Assembly (NCBI RefSeq): GCF_002160135.1
Contig: NZ_NFJZ01000001.1
Location: 186,001 to 250,000 of the forward strand
DNA: 64,000 nt
Reading direction: 5' to 3'
Origin: Lachnoclostridium sp. An196
GTDB lineage: Bacteria; Bacillota; Clostridia; Lachnospirales; Lachnospiraceae
In this document: positions 17,592-26,800 of the stretch, in pieces
How positions within the stretch are numbered: the first letter of the stretch is position 1
Layout of the letters: every line of letters begins with the position of its first letter
The notes under the pieces: generated by a model
What the model was told of the DNA's origin: nothing
What the model saw: the letters and a program-made list of their open reading frames with translations, nothing else
Database searches by the model: none
Translations under genes and position numbers: made by a program

Positions 17592-18713
17592 ATGCTGAAA
17601 AGTTTTTCTGTATCCAATTATAAAAATTTCAATCATAAAGTGACGTTGGATTTTTCCAATAAAAGGGATTATGCTTTTAATGAGCAGTGTATCAGCCGGG
17701 GACTTCTGAATAAGGTGATCATTTTTGGAAAAAACGCATCTGGAAAAAGTAATCTGGGATTTGCAGTGTTCGATATTGTCCATACTTTGACGGATAATAA
17801 AATATGCCCGGAACTGGAAGAAGAATCAAACTTCCTGAACGCCGACAGTGATAAAAAAGAAGCCGAATTTGCATATGAATTTGTATTTGACAATATGACA
17901 GTTGCTTATAGTTACCGAAAAGAAAATCCATTGTCAATTACTATGGAAAAACTGAGCATTTACGGAAAGACGGTTTTTGAGTATGTGAAGAACAAGGGCT
18001 TTTTGACAAACGAGCTTTCGTTGGTGGCTGGTGAAAATTTAAATTTCGATTATTTTGACGATGGGAATTCCGTGTTCCGCTATATTGCTAATAATACGCA
18101 GCAGCCGGAAAAATCTGCGGTGCGCAGAATGATGGACTTTGTAAAACGTATGCTTTGGTTCCGGAGGCTTCATGATACCCGGTACATTGGCTTACCTCGA
18201 GAACGGGAAAGCATTACAAAGTTTATATGTGAGAGGGAATATCTGGCGGATTTTGAGAAGTTTATGAAACAGATCGCCGGGCTCCGCTATCATCTGGAAG
18301 GAGATTACGACGAAGTAAATAATCATTGGCGGATTTTGGAGGTCCATGATAACAAAAAGCTGGATTTCGTATCCTGTGCATCCAGCGGAACAGGCGCTTT
18401 ATATTTGTTTTATTATTGGATAAAGCATTTAGACGAAGTGTCGTTTCTCTGGATCGACGAATTTGATGCTTTTTATCATTTCGACTTAGCCAGAAATATT
18501 ATCTGCTATCTAAGAGATTTCAGTACGGTTCAGACGGTATTTACTTCTCATAATACGGCGCTCCTGAGCAATGAGATTTTGCGCCCGGACTGCTATTTCC
18601 GCTTGGCAGAAGGCGAATTGAAGTCTTTTCCAGACGCCACATTAAGAGAACTCCGAGAAGGACATAATCTGGAAAAAATGTACAGAAATGGTGAGTTTGA
18701 CCATGAAAACTAG
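17592..18713 (+). CDS. AAA15-type ATPase of a putative defence pair
   Basis: 373-residue ABC/SMC-like ATPase of the AAA_15/AAA_21 (OLD, RloA, AbiLi-like) group. N-terminal FSVSNYKNF strand, Walker A FGKNASGKS (about residue 45), long insertion in place of the coiled coil, Walker B FLWIDEFDAF and the H-motif TSHNTALLS. The start at 17592 follows GGAGGAAGATATT. It overlaps the next gene, and both are more AT-rich than their neighbours and sit alone between housekeeping genes, which suggests acquisition as a cassette. Relatives act as phage sensors in abortive-infection systems; function here is inferred. Confidence 0.8.
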   Translation: MLKSFSVSNYKNFNHKVTLDFSNKRDYAFNEQCISRGLLNKVIIFGKNASGKSNLGFAVFDIVHTLTDNKICPELEEESNFLNADSDKKEAEFAYEFVFDNMTVAYSYRKENPLSITMEKLSIYGKTVFEYVKNKGFLTNELSLVAGENLNFDYFDDGNSVFRYIANNTQQPEKSAVRRMMDFVKRMLWFRRLHDTRYIGLPRERESITKFICEREYLADFEKFMKQIAGLRYHLEGDYDEVNNHWRILEVHDNKKLDFVSCASSGTGALYLFYYWIKHLDEVSFLWIDEFDAFYHFDLARNIICYLRDFSTVQTVFTSHNTALLSNEILRPDCYFRLAEGELKSFPDATLRELREGHNLEKMYRNGEFDHEN

Positions 18714-19473
18714 AAATATCCTTTTTATTGTGGAAGGAGAAACGGATGAGCCCGATTTCCTGAATAAAATGTTCCAGGTGTGTTTTGAAAAATATCAGTT
18801 TCAATGCTGGGCTTATAGAACATCGTTGCATGATCTGGTCTGCGATTTGTATCCGGATGGAAATTTTGATCCGGATATTGATATCTTGCTGCATTTGAGG
18901 TCTAAAGCGAGAGATGAAGAAGAACGGAAAATATTGTCAGAGACAATGCACTATACAGATATATTTTTGATTTTCGACTTTGAGCCTCATTACAGCCATT
19001 TGGAATGGAAGCGTATCAGGGAAATGCTGGAGTATTATCGTCATTCGGATGATGAAGGGAAATTGCTCCTAAATTATCCGATGATGCAGTCTTATAAGCA
19101 TCTCTTAAAACTGCCGGATGATGGATTTCGGGACAGGACAATTTCTGTATACGAGGCAAGTAACTATAAACGCCTGGTGAATGAAGAATCCGCATATCCT
19201 CACTTGAGCCGTTATACTTATCCGGTATGGATGTCAATTTGTGCTCATCATTTGAAAAAAATGAATTACATTTTATTCGGCCAATACTCCATACCGGATA
19301 TAGAGACATATATGGCTTTTGACCAGGTGTCTTTGTTTGACATAGAATGTGAAAAGCATTTGACGCAAAATGAAATTGATGTAGTAAACACTGCAATTAC
19401 TTTAATCCTGGAATACGAACCGGTTCGGACGCTGGAGGAATATCACAGGCACAGTGACCGGTATGAATTATAG
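18703..19473 (+). CDS. TOPRIM/RloB-like partner of the AAA ATPase
   Basis: 256 residues. The N-terminus FIVEGETDEPDFLNKMF and the later FLIFDFEPHY resemble the Glu and DxD motifs of a TOPRIM nuclease fold as found in RloB, AbiLii and DUF4435 proteins. It begins inside the ATPase gene with GGTGAG seven bases upstream (11-bp overlap), so the pair is translationally coupled. It is probably the effector (nuclease) of the system. Distant enough from described families that I do not assign a named system. Ends six bases into the convergent mnmM. Confidence 0.68.
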   Translation: MKTRNILFIVEGETDEPDFLNKMFQVCFEKYQFQCWAYRTSLHDLVCDLYPDGNFDPDIDILLHLRSKARDEEERKILSETMHYTDIFLIFDFEPHYSHLEWKRIREMLEYYRHSDDEGKLLLNYPMMQSYKHLLKLPDDGFRDRTISVYEASNYKRLVNEESAYPHLSRYTYPVWMSICAHHLKKMNYILFGQYSIPDIETYMAFDQVSLFDIECEKHLTQNEIDVVNTAITLILEYEPVRTLEEYHRHSDRYEL

Positions 19474-20025
19474 TTTCTGAATGATCACAGGAATCGGCGG
19501 ATTATTGGGCCGATTATAATAGGAAGAAAGTACCACAAGATATTTTCGGGGATCCAGTTCCTTAAGCCAGGCCAGGACTGCGTCCCGTTCTTCAAACCCC
19601 GTATCTCCCCCGCTGTAGATGCACAGGCTGACCATGCCGCCCTTTTTCAGCAGGGGGAGGCTCTGTTCCAGCGCGCGGAGCGTGCTGGCTGGCTTCGTGG
19701 CGAGGCGATGGTCGCCGCCGGGAAGATAGCCCAGGTTAAAGACGATGCAGTCTATAGTGCCTGCATCCGCATACTGAGTCATATGGCTGTGGGAATCCAG
19801 GATCAGCCGGAAATTGTCCGGCACACCTGCGTCCCGCAGCCTTTTTTCTGTTCGGGAGAGCGCGCTCTTTTGGATGTCGAAAGCCAGTACGCGCCCTTCC
19901 GGCCCGGCAAGCCGGCACAACAGCTCGGTATCGCCGCCGTTTCCCATGGTGGCGTCGATGCAGAAACTGCCGGGTCGCACTTGTTCCCGGATAAAATGAT
20001 GGCACCATTCTGTGATCTGGTACAT
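19468..20025 (-). CDS. mnmM: tRNA mnm5s2U methyltransferase (YtqB family)
   Basis: 185-residue class I SAM methyltransferase of the YtqB family, shown in Gram-positive bacteria to methylate nm5s2U to mnm5s2U in the tRNA wobble position. SAM-binding motif DATMGNGGDTELL, acidic FDIQK at the end of strand 2 and the family motif FNLGYLPGGDH are present, as is the C-terminal NRPNNPPIPVII. The ATG at 20025 is preferred to a TTG two codons upstream because of AAAAGGAG at eight bases. Confidence 0.9.
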   Translation of the reverse strand: MYQITEWCHHFIREQVRPGSFCIDATMGNGGDTELLCRLAGPEGRVLAFDIQKSALSRTEKRLRDAGVPDNFRLILDSHSHMTQYADAGTIDCIVFNLGYLPGGDHRLATKPASTLRALEQSLPLLKKGGMVSLCIYSGGDTGFEERDAVLAWLKELDPRKYLVVLSSYYNRPNNPPIPVIIQKL

Positions 20026-20100
20026 GGACAAAACTCCTTTTCATGGTTTGCGGCCCCCTGCCGGATATTTTTCCGGGCTGTTTTTGCCGAAGGTTTATTC

Positions 20101-20129
20101 TTGCGGCAGAGGGGGATATGCTATATAAT
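20101..20129 (+). promoter_or_regulatory. Promoter of the thyA-folA operon
   Basis: TTGCGG (20101-20106), 17 bp, TATAAT (20124-20129), about 110 bp before thyA. No further element recognised in the leader. Confidence 0.7.
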
Positions 20130-20240
20130 GATACCAAAGCTCAGGATTTCACGCGGCGCAGACAGGCCGCAGTATCATGCATGCAAGATTATGATATCAG
20201 ATTCCGGGGATTTTGCAATATTTGGAATGGAGAGAAGAAG

Positions 20241-21089
20241 ATGAGCTACGCAGATCAGCTTTTTATAAATATGTGCCGGGATATCCTGGAAAACGGGACC
20301 AGTACCGAGGGCGAGAAGGTCCGGCCCCGGTGGGAGGACGGCTCCAGCGCCTATACGATCAAGAAGTTCGGCGTGGTGAACCGGTATGATCTTAGAAAGG
20401 AATTTCCGGCGATCACTCTGCGGAAGACGGCTCTCAAGAGCTGTATGGATGAGATCCTGTGGATCTATCAGAAGAAATCTTCCAATATTCATGACCTGAA
20501 CAGCCACGTATGGGATGAATGGGCGGATGAGACCGGTTCTATCGGCAAGGCATACGGCTATCAGATCGGCGTAAAGAGCAAATACAAAGAAGGCATGATG
20601 GATCAGATGGACAGGGTGCTGTTTGATCTGAAGAATAATCCTTTCAGCCGCCGGATCATGACCAACACCTATGTGCATGCGGATCTGAGCGAGATGCACC
20701 TGTATCCCTGCGCTTACGGAGTGACATATAATGTGACCCAGGGACCGGGAGAGGACAGACTGACTCTGAACATGGTGCTGAATCAGCGTTCGCAGGATGT
20801 GCTGGCGGCCAATAACTGGAATGTGTGTCAGTACGCGATCCTGCTGATGATGGTGGCTCAGACGTGCGGCATGATTCCCGGTGAACTGCTGCATGTGATC
20901 GCGGACGCGCATATTTATGACCGCCATGTGGATATCATCCGGGAACTGATTTCCCGGGAGACTTATCCGGCGCCGAAAGTACGGCTGAATCCGGATGTGA
21001 AGGACTTTTATTCGTTTACCACAGCAGATCTGATCGTGGAAGATTATCAGGCAGGGCCGCAGGTGAAAAATATCCCGATTGCGGTATAA
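20241..21089 (+). CDS. thyA: Thymidylate synthase
   Basis: 282 residues. Makes dTMP from dUMP with methylene-THF. The catalytic cysteine lies in LHLYPCAYG-like context (EMHLYPCAYGVTYNV) and NQRSQDVLAANNWNVCQYA, HVIADAHIYDRHV complete the family pattern. The start at 20241 follows GGAGAGAAGAAG; the open frame extends upstream through the promoter and is ignored. Followed directly by folA, which regenerates the folate oxidised by this enzyme. The short length and HLYPC context resemble the Clostridia subgroup. Confidence 0.93.
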   Translation: MSYADQLFINMCRDILENGTSTEGEKVRPRWEDGSSAYTIKKFGVVNRYDLRKEFPAITLRKTALKSCMDEILWIYQKKSSNIHDLNSHVWDEWADETGSIGKAYGYQIGVKSKYKEGMMDQMDRVLFDLKNNPFSRRIMTNTYVHADLSEMHLYPCAYGVTYNVTQGPGEDRLTLNMVLNQRSQDVLAANNWNVCQYAILLMMVAQTCGMIPGELLHVIADAHIYDRHVDIIRELISRETYPAPKVRLNPDVKDFYSFTTADLIVEDYQAGPQVKNIPIAV

Positions 21090-21102
21090 AGGGAGGACAG
21101 AT

Positions 21103-21597
21103 ATGAACTTAATAGTAGCTGTAGATAAAAACTGGGGCATTGGGTACCAGAACAAACTGCTGGTCAGCATTCCGGAGGACATGAAGTTCTTCCGCAGCGA
21201 GACGACGGGAAAAGTGGTAGTGATGGGGAGGAAGACCCTGGAGAGCTTTCCAGGAGGGCGTCCGCTAAAGAACCGCACCAATATCGTACTGACCAGGAAT
21301 CCTCATTACCAGGTAAAGGATGCGCTGGTGTTCCATACCGTGGAGGATGTGCTGGAAGAACTGAAAAAGTATCCGTCGGAAGATATTTATATTATCGGAG
21401 GGAGCAGTATCTACAGGGAATTTCTTCCTTACTGCGATGTGGCGCATATAACCAGGATTGATCATGCTTATGAGGCGGATACATATTTTCCTGATATGGA
21501 TGACATGCCGGAATGGAAACTGACAGGACAGAGCGAGGAAAAAACTTATTTTGACCTGGAGTTTACTTTTTGCCGGTATGAGAGACAGGAGAACTGA
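21103..21597 (+). CDS. folA: Dihydrofolate reductase
   Basis: 164 residues. Reduces dihydrofolate, which thymidylate synthase produces. Conserved MNLIVAVDKNWGIGYQNKL, IPEDMKFFR, VVMGRKTLESFPGGRPL and IYIIGGSSIYREFLPYCD are all visible. The start at 21103 follows GGGAGGACAG, 13 bp after thyA. Confidence 0.95.
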   Translation: MNLIVAVDKNWGIGYQNKLLVSIPEDMKFFRSETTGKVVVMGRKTLESFPGGRPLKNRTNIVLTRNPHYQVKDALVFHTVEDVLEELKKYPSEDIYIIGGSSIYREFLPYCDVAHITRIDHAYEADTYFPDMDDMPEWKLTGQSEEKTYFDLEFTFCRYERQEN

Positions 21598-21599
21598 GC

Positions 21600-22802
21600 A
21601 TGAAAAAAAGAAAGAGAGGGAGGCTGTTTCAGTTCGGGCTTCTGGGGCTGGACACCAATCTTCTGGTGGCGCTGCTCTTTCTGATGGTGTTCGGATTTGT
21701 CATGATATACAGCGCCAGCTATTATACAGCGAGCATGAGCAGCACCTATAACAACGACCCCGTGTACCTTCTGAAGAATCAGGTGATCTACAGTATTCTG
21801 GGGATAATAGCCATGCTTGTGGTGTCCAATATCAATTATCATGTGTGGAGTAAGCTGGCGCTGCTGGGATATGCGGCCTGTCTGGTGCTGGTGCTTCTTC
21901 TGGAGACGCCTCTCGGCGTTACGGTAAAAGGAGCTACCAGATGGCTGCGGATCGGACCGGTGCAGTTTCAGGTGGCGGAGCCGGTCAAATTGATCATGAT
22001 CGTCTTTATGGCCACGCTGATCACGGCGAATGCCAGAAAGTTAAAAAGCTGGATATCCATTATATTGATGGCGCTTCCTTCCGCGGTGGTAGCCATGCTG
22101 ATCCTGACGATCAGCGACAATATGAGTACGGCGGCGATTCTTCTCGGAACGGCGGTGATCATGATCTTCGTCATGCATCCCCAGTACTGGAAATTTTTCC
22201 TGTGTCTGGCGGTGGTCGCGGTGGGTGTGACGGCGGTGCTCTACTACGTCTACCATATGGATCCGGCCGAAGTGGCGGACGCGAATTTCCGTATTCAGCG
22301 TATCCGGGCGTGGCTGGTGCCTTATGAGTACGAGCAGGACACGGCGTTCCAGTCTCTCCAGGGTCTGTACGCTATCGGCTCGGGCGGTCTGTGGGGGAAA
22401 GGACTGGGAAACAGTATCCAGAAGCTGGGCAAGATCCCGGAGCCGTTCAACGACTACATATTCGCGATCATCTGTGAAGAACTGGGGATTTTCGGCGCGG
22501 GCCTGATTATTCTGTTGTTCATCTATCTGCTGTACCGGATCTATACGATCTCGCAGACGGCGGAAGATACGCTGGGACGCATGACGGCCATCGGCGTTAT
22601 GTCTCATATCGCGCTGCAGGTGATCCTGAATCTGATGGTGGTGACAAATCTGTTCCCTACTACGGGAGTGACGCTTCCGTTCTTCAGCTACGGAGGCACC
22701 GCTTCGTTCTTCCTGCTGATTGAGATCGGGCTGGTGCTGAGCGTGAATAAATACAGTGTAAAGAAACGTCTGGACGATCTTAAGAGGGAGCGTCTGGAGT
22801 AA
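21600..22802 (+). CDS. FtsW/RodA/SpoVE-family peptidoglycan polymerase
   Basis: 400-residue integral membrane SEDS glycosyltransferase with about ten helices. Family landmarks: MIYSASYYTA in helix 1, VTVKGATRWLRIGPVQFQVAEPVKL (interrupted here only for description), NSIQKLGKIPEPFNDYIFAII with the catalytic-region Asp, and GVTLPFFSYGGTASFFLL near the C-terminus. It polymerises lipid II with a cognate class B PBP not present here. The gene starts two bases after folA stops. Which of FtsW, RodA or SpoVE it is cannot be settled from sequence alone. Confidence 0.9.
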   Translation: MKKRKRGRLFQFGLLGLDTNLLVALLFLMVFGFVMIYSASYYTASMSSTYNNDPVYLLKNQVIYSILGIIAMLVVSNINYHVWSKLALLGYAACLVLVLLLETPLGVTVKGATRWLRIGPVQFQVAEPVKLIMIVFMATLITANARKLKSWISIILMALPSAVVAMLILTISDNMSTAAILLGTAVIMIFVMHPQYWKFFLCLAVVAVGVTAVLYYVYHMDPAEVADANFRIQRIRAWLVPYEYEQDTAFQSLQGLYAIGSGGLWGKGLGNSIQKLGKIPEPFNDYIFAIICEELGIFGAGLIILLFIYLLYRIYTISQTAEDTLGRMTAIGVMSHIALQVILNLMVVTNLFPTTGVTLPFFSYGGTASFFLLIEIGLVLSVNKYSVKKRLDDLKRERLE

Positions 22803-22814
22803 AGGGGTGAAGAG

Positions 22815-23870
22815 ATGTATCGAGATCATACGAAGACAGTGAAGATCGGCGACCGGGTCATCGGAGGCGGCAATCCGATCCTGATCCAGTCCATGACCAA
22901 TACCAGGACGGAAGATGTGGAGGCGACGGTGGCGCAGATCCGCCGGCTGGAAGCGGCAGGATGTGAGATCGTACGCTGTACGGTGCCCACACAGGAGGCG
23001 GCTGTGGCACTTCGCAAGATCAAGAAACAGATCCGTATTCCGCTGGTGGCCGACATCCATTTTGACTATCGGATGGCGATCGCCGCCATCGAGAACGGAG
23101 CGGACAAGATCCGGATCAATCCGGGGAATATCGGGAGTCCGGACCGTATCCGGGCCGTGGTGGACGCGGCGAAAGAAAGAGGAATCCCCATCCGCGTGGG
23201 TGTAAACAGCGGATCCCTGGAAAAGGAACTGGTGGAAAAATATCATGGAGTCACGGCGGAAGGCCTGGTGGAAAGCGCGCTGGACAAGGTGAAGATCATC
23301 GAAGATCTGGGATATGACAATCTGGTGATCAGCATCAAATCTTCCAATGTCATGATGTGCGCGAAGGCCCATGAACTGATCGCGGATAAAACGCCGCATC
23401 CGCTCCATGTGGGGATCACGGAGGCCGGGACATTGTATTCCGGAAATATCAAGTCCGCGGTGGGGCTGGGCATCATCCTGAGCCAGGGGATCGGGGACAC
23501 TATCCGTGTATCGCTGACCGGAGATCCGGTGGAAGAGATCAAATCGGCGAAACTGATCCTGCGGACACTGGGACTGCGGACCGGAGGCATCGAAGTCGTG
23601 TCCTGTCCCACCTGCGGAAGGACCAAGATCGACCTGATCAGCCTTGCAAATGAAGTGGAGACCATGGTGACGGAATTTCCGCTGAATATCAAAGTGGCAG
23701 TGATGGGCTGCGTGGTCAACGGGCCGGGGGAAGCCCGCGAGGCGGATCTGGGCATCGCGGGAGGCCAAGGAGAAGGCCTTTTGATGAAGCACGGAGAAGT
23801 GATCCGGAAAGTGCCGGAGGGAGAGCTTCTTGGCGCGCTTCGCCATGAACTGGAGAACTGGAATGAATGA
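22815..23870 (+). CDS. ispG: 4-hydroxy-3-methylbut-2-enyl diphosphate synthase
   Basis: 351-residue Fe-S enzyme of the MEP isoprenoid pathway, converting MEcPP to HMBPP. Visible: GGGNPILIQSMTNT, VADIHFDYRMA, KIRINPGNIG, SCPTCGRT with the cluster cysteines and a third in VMGCVVNGPGEAREAD. Two-domain short form typical of bacteria. Overlaps polC by eight bases, the gene order ispG-polC being widespread in Firmicutes. Confidence 0.96.
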   Translation: MYRDHTKTVKIGDRVIGGGNPILIQSMTNTRTEDVEATVAQIRRLEAAGCEIVRCTVPTQEAAVALRKIKKQIRIPLVADIHFDYRMAIAAIENGADKIRINPGNIGSPDRIRAVVDAAKERGIPIRVGVNSGSLEKELVEKYHGVTAEGLVESALDKVKIIEDLGYDNLVISIKSSNVMMCAKAHELIADKTPHPLHVGITEAGTLYSGNIKSAVGLGIILSQGIGDTIRVSLTGDPVEEIKSAKLILRTLGLRTGGIEVVSCPTCGRTKIDLISLANEVETMVTEFPLNIKVAVMGCVVNGPGEAREADLGIAGGQGEGLLMKHGEVIRKVPEGELLGALRHELENWNE

Positions 23871-26800
23871 AAAACCTTTTTTTGAAGTATTTAAGACACT
23901 GCAGCTCGGCGAACAGGAGCATGCTCTGTTCGAGCAGGCAATAGTGACCAGAGTATCCATGACGCCTGCCCGGGATGTGCTGCGGGTCTATATGACGAGT
24001 AAAAAGCTGATTGCCAAAGATCAGCTTTTTCATTTGGCGAAACAGATCCAGAAACAGATCTTCGGGTACCGGAAGGTGCAGGTGCTCATTTTTGAGAAAT
24101 TTCAGCTGTCGGGGCAGTATACCCCAGAGAAACTCTGGGACGTCTATGAAGAGAGCGTGCTGACGGAACTGGAGACGTACAGTCCCTATAAGAGAAGCCT
24201 GATGAAACATGCGAAGATGGAGTTTCCGGATGAACATACGGTGCTCTTCGGCATCTCGGACCGGGTCTATGACCGTGAGGCCGTGGACGACCTGCTGCGG
24301 ATCCTGGACCGGGTGTTCAATGAACGGTGCGGTTTCCATGTGAAGGTGGATCTTCAGTATCTGGAACTGAAAGAGAGCGTAAGCATTGAGAAGAGTCAGG
24401 CAGAACTGAAACAGAAGATCAGTTTCCTTAGCGAGAGCCTCCGTCAGGAGAAGAAAGCTCATGCGGAAGAACGGGCTCAGGCGGCCCAGGCCAGAGCTGC
24501 CGCCAGAGAAGAGAACGCGTCCCATGGAGGAAACGGAGGACGGCAGCCCTCCGGCAGGACGGGAAACGAAAGGGGCGGTTCTCCGGAGCGCAAGAGTTAC
24601 GGTTACCGGAAAAGCGACAATCCCGACGTATTGTACGGGCGTGATTTTGATGATGAGGCCATGCCGCTGGAACAGGTGATCGAAGAAATGGGAGAAGTGA
24701 CCATCCGCGGAAAGATTCTGCAGATCGACGAGAGGGAGATCCGCGGGGAGCGGACGATCCTGACACTGACGGTTACCGATTTCACCGATACGATCCATGT
24801 GAAAATGTTTACAAAGAACGACCAGCTTCCGGAACTGAAAGAGAAGATCCAGGCAGGCGGGTTTGTGAAAGTAAAAGGCATGACGGTTCTGGACCGTTTT
24901 GACCATGAGCTGACCATCGGGTCCGTGACAGGGATCAAAAAGATCGCGGATTTCACTGTGGCGCGTATGGATTACGCCTATAAAAAGAGAGTGGAGCTGC
25001 ACTGTCATACCAAGATGAGCGATATGGACGGCGTGACCGATGCGTCGGCCCTTCTGAAAAGGGCAAAATCCTGGGGCATGCCGGCGCTGGCCCTGACGGA
25101 CCACGGATGTGTGCAGGCGTTTACCGAGGCAAACCATACCATCTCGAAGGACGAAGAGTTCAAGGTGATCTACGGGGTGGAAGGCTACCTGGTGGACGAC
25201 TTAAAGGAAGTGGTGGAAAATTCCAGAGGCCAGAGCCTGGATGGTTCTTTTGTGGTTTTTGACCTGGAGACCACCGGCCTGTCCGCGGTCAACAACCGGA
25301 TCATCGAGATCGGGGCGGTGAAGGTGGAGGAGGGAAAGATCACAGAACGGTTCAGTACCTTTGTGAATCCGAAAGAGCCCATTCCCTTCGAGATCGAGCA
25401 GCTGACCGGCATCAGCGACGAGATGGTGATCGACGCGCCGCCCATCGAAGAAGTACTGCCCGCTTTTCTGGAATTCTGCGGCGACTGTGTGCTGATCGCC
25501 CACAACGCGTCCTTTGACGCGGGATTTATCCACCAGAACTGTATTACGCTGGGGATCGACGCGGAATTTACCGTGGGGGACACGGTGGCCATGGCGCGTA
25601 TGCTTCTGCCGTCACTGGGGAAATATAAACTGGACACGGTGGCGAAAGCGCTGGGGGTATCTCTGGAGAATCATCACAGGGCTGTGGACGACGCGGCGTG
25701 CACGGCGGAGATCTTTGTAAAATTTATCCGGATGTTCAAGGAAAGGGATATATTTACCCTGGACGATGTGAACGAGATGGGGCGTCCGGATAAAGAAATG
25801 ATCAAAAAGCTCGCCACGTACCATGTGATCATCCTGGCAAAAAACGATATCGGGCGCGTGAACTTATACAGGCTGGTATCGCTGTCGCATCTGGATTATT
25901 TTTCCAGAAGGCCCCGGATCCCCAAAAGCGAACTGAACCGTTACCGGGAAGGCCTGATCGTGGGTTCGGCATGCGAGGCAGGCGAACTGTATCAGGCGAT
26001 CCTGAGGGGAGCGCCGTCGCAGGAGATCGCCAGGATCGTGGATTTCTATGATTATCTGGAGATCCAGCCCATCGGAAACAACCGGTTTATGCTCAAGGAT
26101 TCCAAGAATCCGGTGCAGTCGGAGGAGGATCTGCGGGAAAATGTGCGCAGGATCATCCGTCTGGGCGAGGAATTCCATAAGCCGGTAGCAGCCACCTGCG
26201 ACGTGCACTTTATGGATCCGGAGGACGAAGTCTACCGGCGCATTATCATGGCAGGCAAGGGATTTGGTGACGCGGACGAACAGGCGCCGCTGTATCTGAG
26301 GACCACAGAAGAGATGCTGGAAGAATTTGCATTCCTGGGACCGGAGAAGGCGGAAGAAGTGGTGATCACCAACACCAATCTGATCTCCGACATGTGCGAG
26401 CATCTGTCCCCGGTGCGTCCGGACAAGTGTCCCCCGGTGATCCCGGACTCGGACAAGACGCTCAGAGAGATCTGTTACCGGAAAGCCCATGAGATCTACG
26501 GGGAAAACCTGCCCGAGGTGGTGACGGAGCGGCTGGAACGGGAACTGAAATCCATCATCGGCAACGGATTCGCCGTGATGTACATCATCGCCCAGAAGCT
26601 GGTGTGGAAGTCCAACGACGACGGATATCTGGTGGGCTCCCGCGGGTCGGTGGGGTCCTCGTTCGTGGCTACCATGGCCGGGATCACGGAAGTAAATCCG
26701 CTGAGTCCCCATTATTACTGCCCGAACTGCCATTACAGCGATTTTGATTCGCCGGAAGTGAAGGCATATTCCGGCCGGGCCGGCTGCGATATGCCCGACA

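Noticed and set aside
17592-19473. Assignment of the ATPase/TOPRIM pair to PARIS (AriAB) specifically
   Set aside because: Motifs fit the broad OLD/Abi class only; nothing visible separates AriB from RloB or AbiLii, so no system name is given.
22041-23960. 639-codon minus-strand open frame opposite the FtsW-like and ispG genes
   Set aside because: Shadow frame: Arg/His/Gln-rich composition, no ribosome-binding site, and ispG is unambiguous on the other strand.
24400-24600. Low-complexity Ala/Arg/Gly stretch in polC considered as a frameshift or insertion
   Set aside because: It is the ordinary variable linker between the N-terminal and OB domains of PolC; the frame stays open and both sides align with the family.
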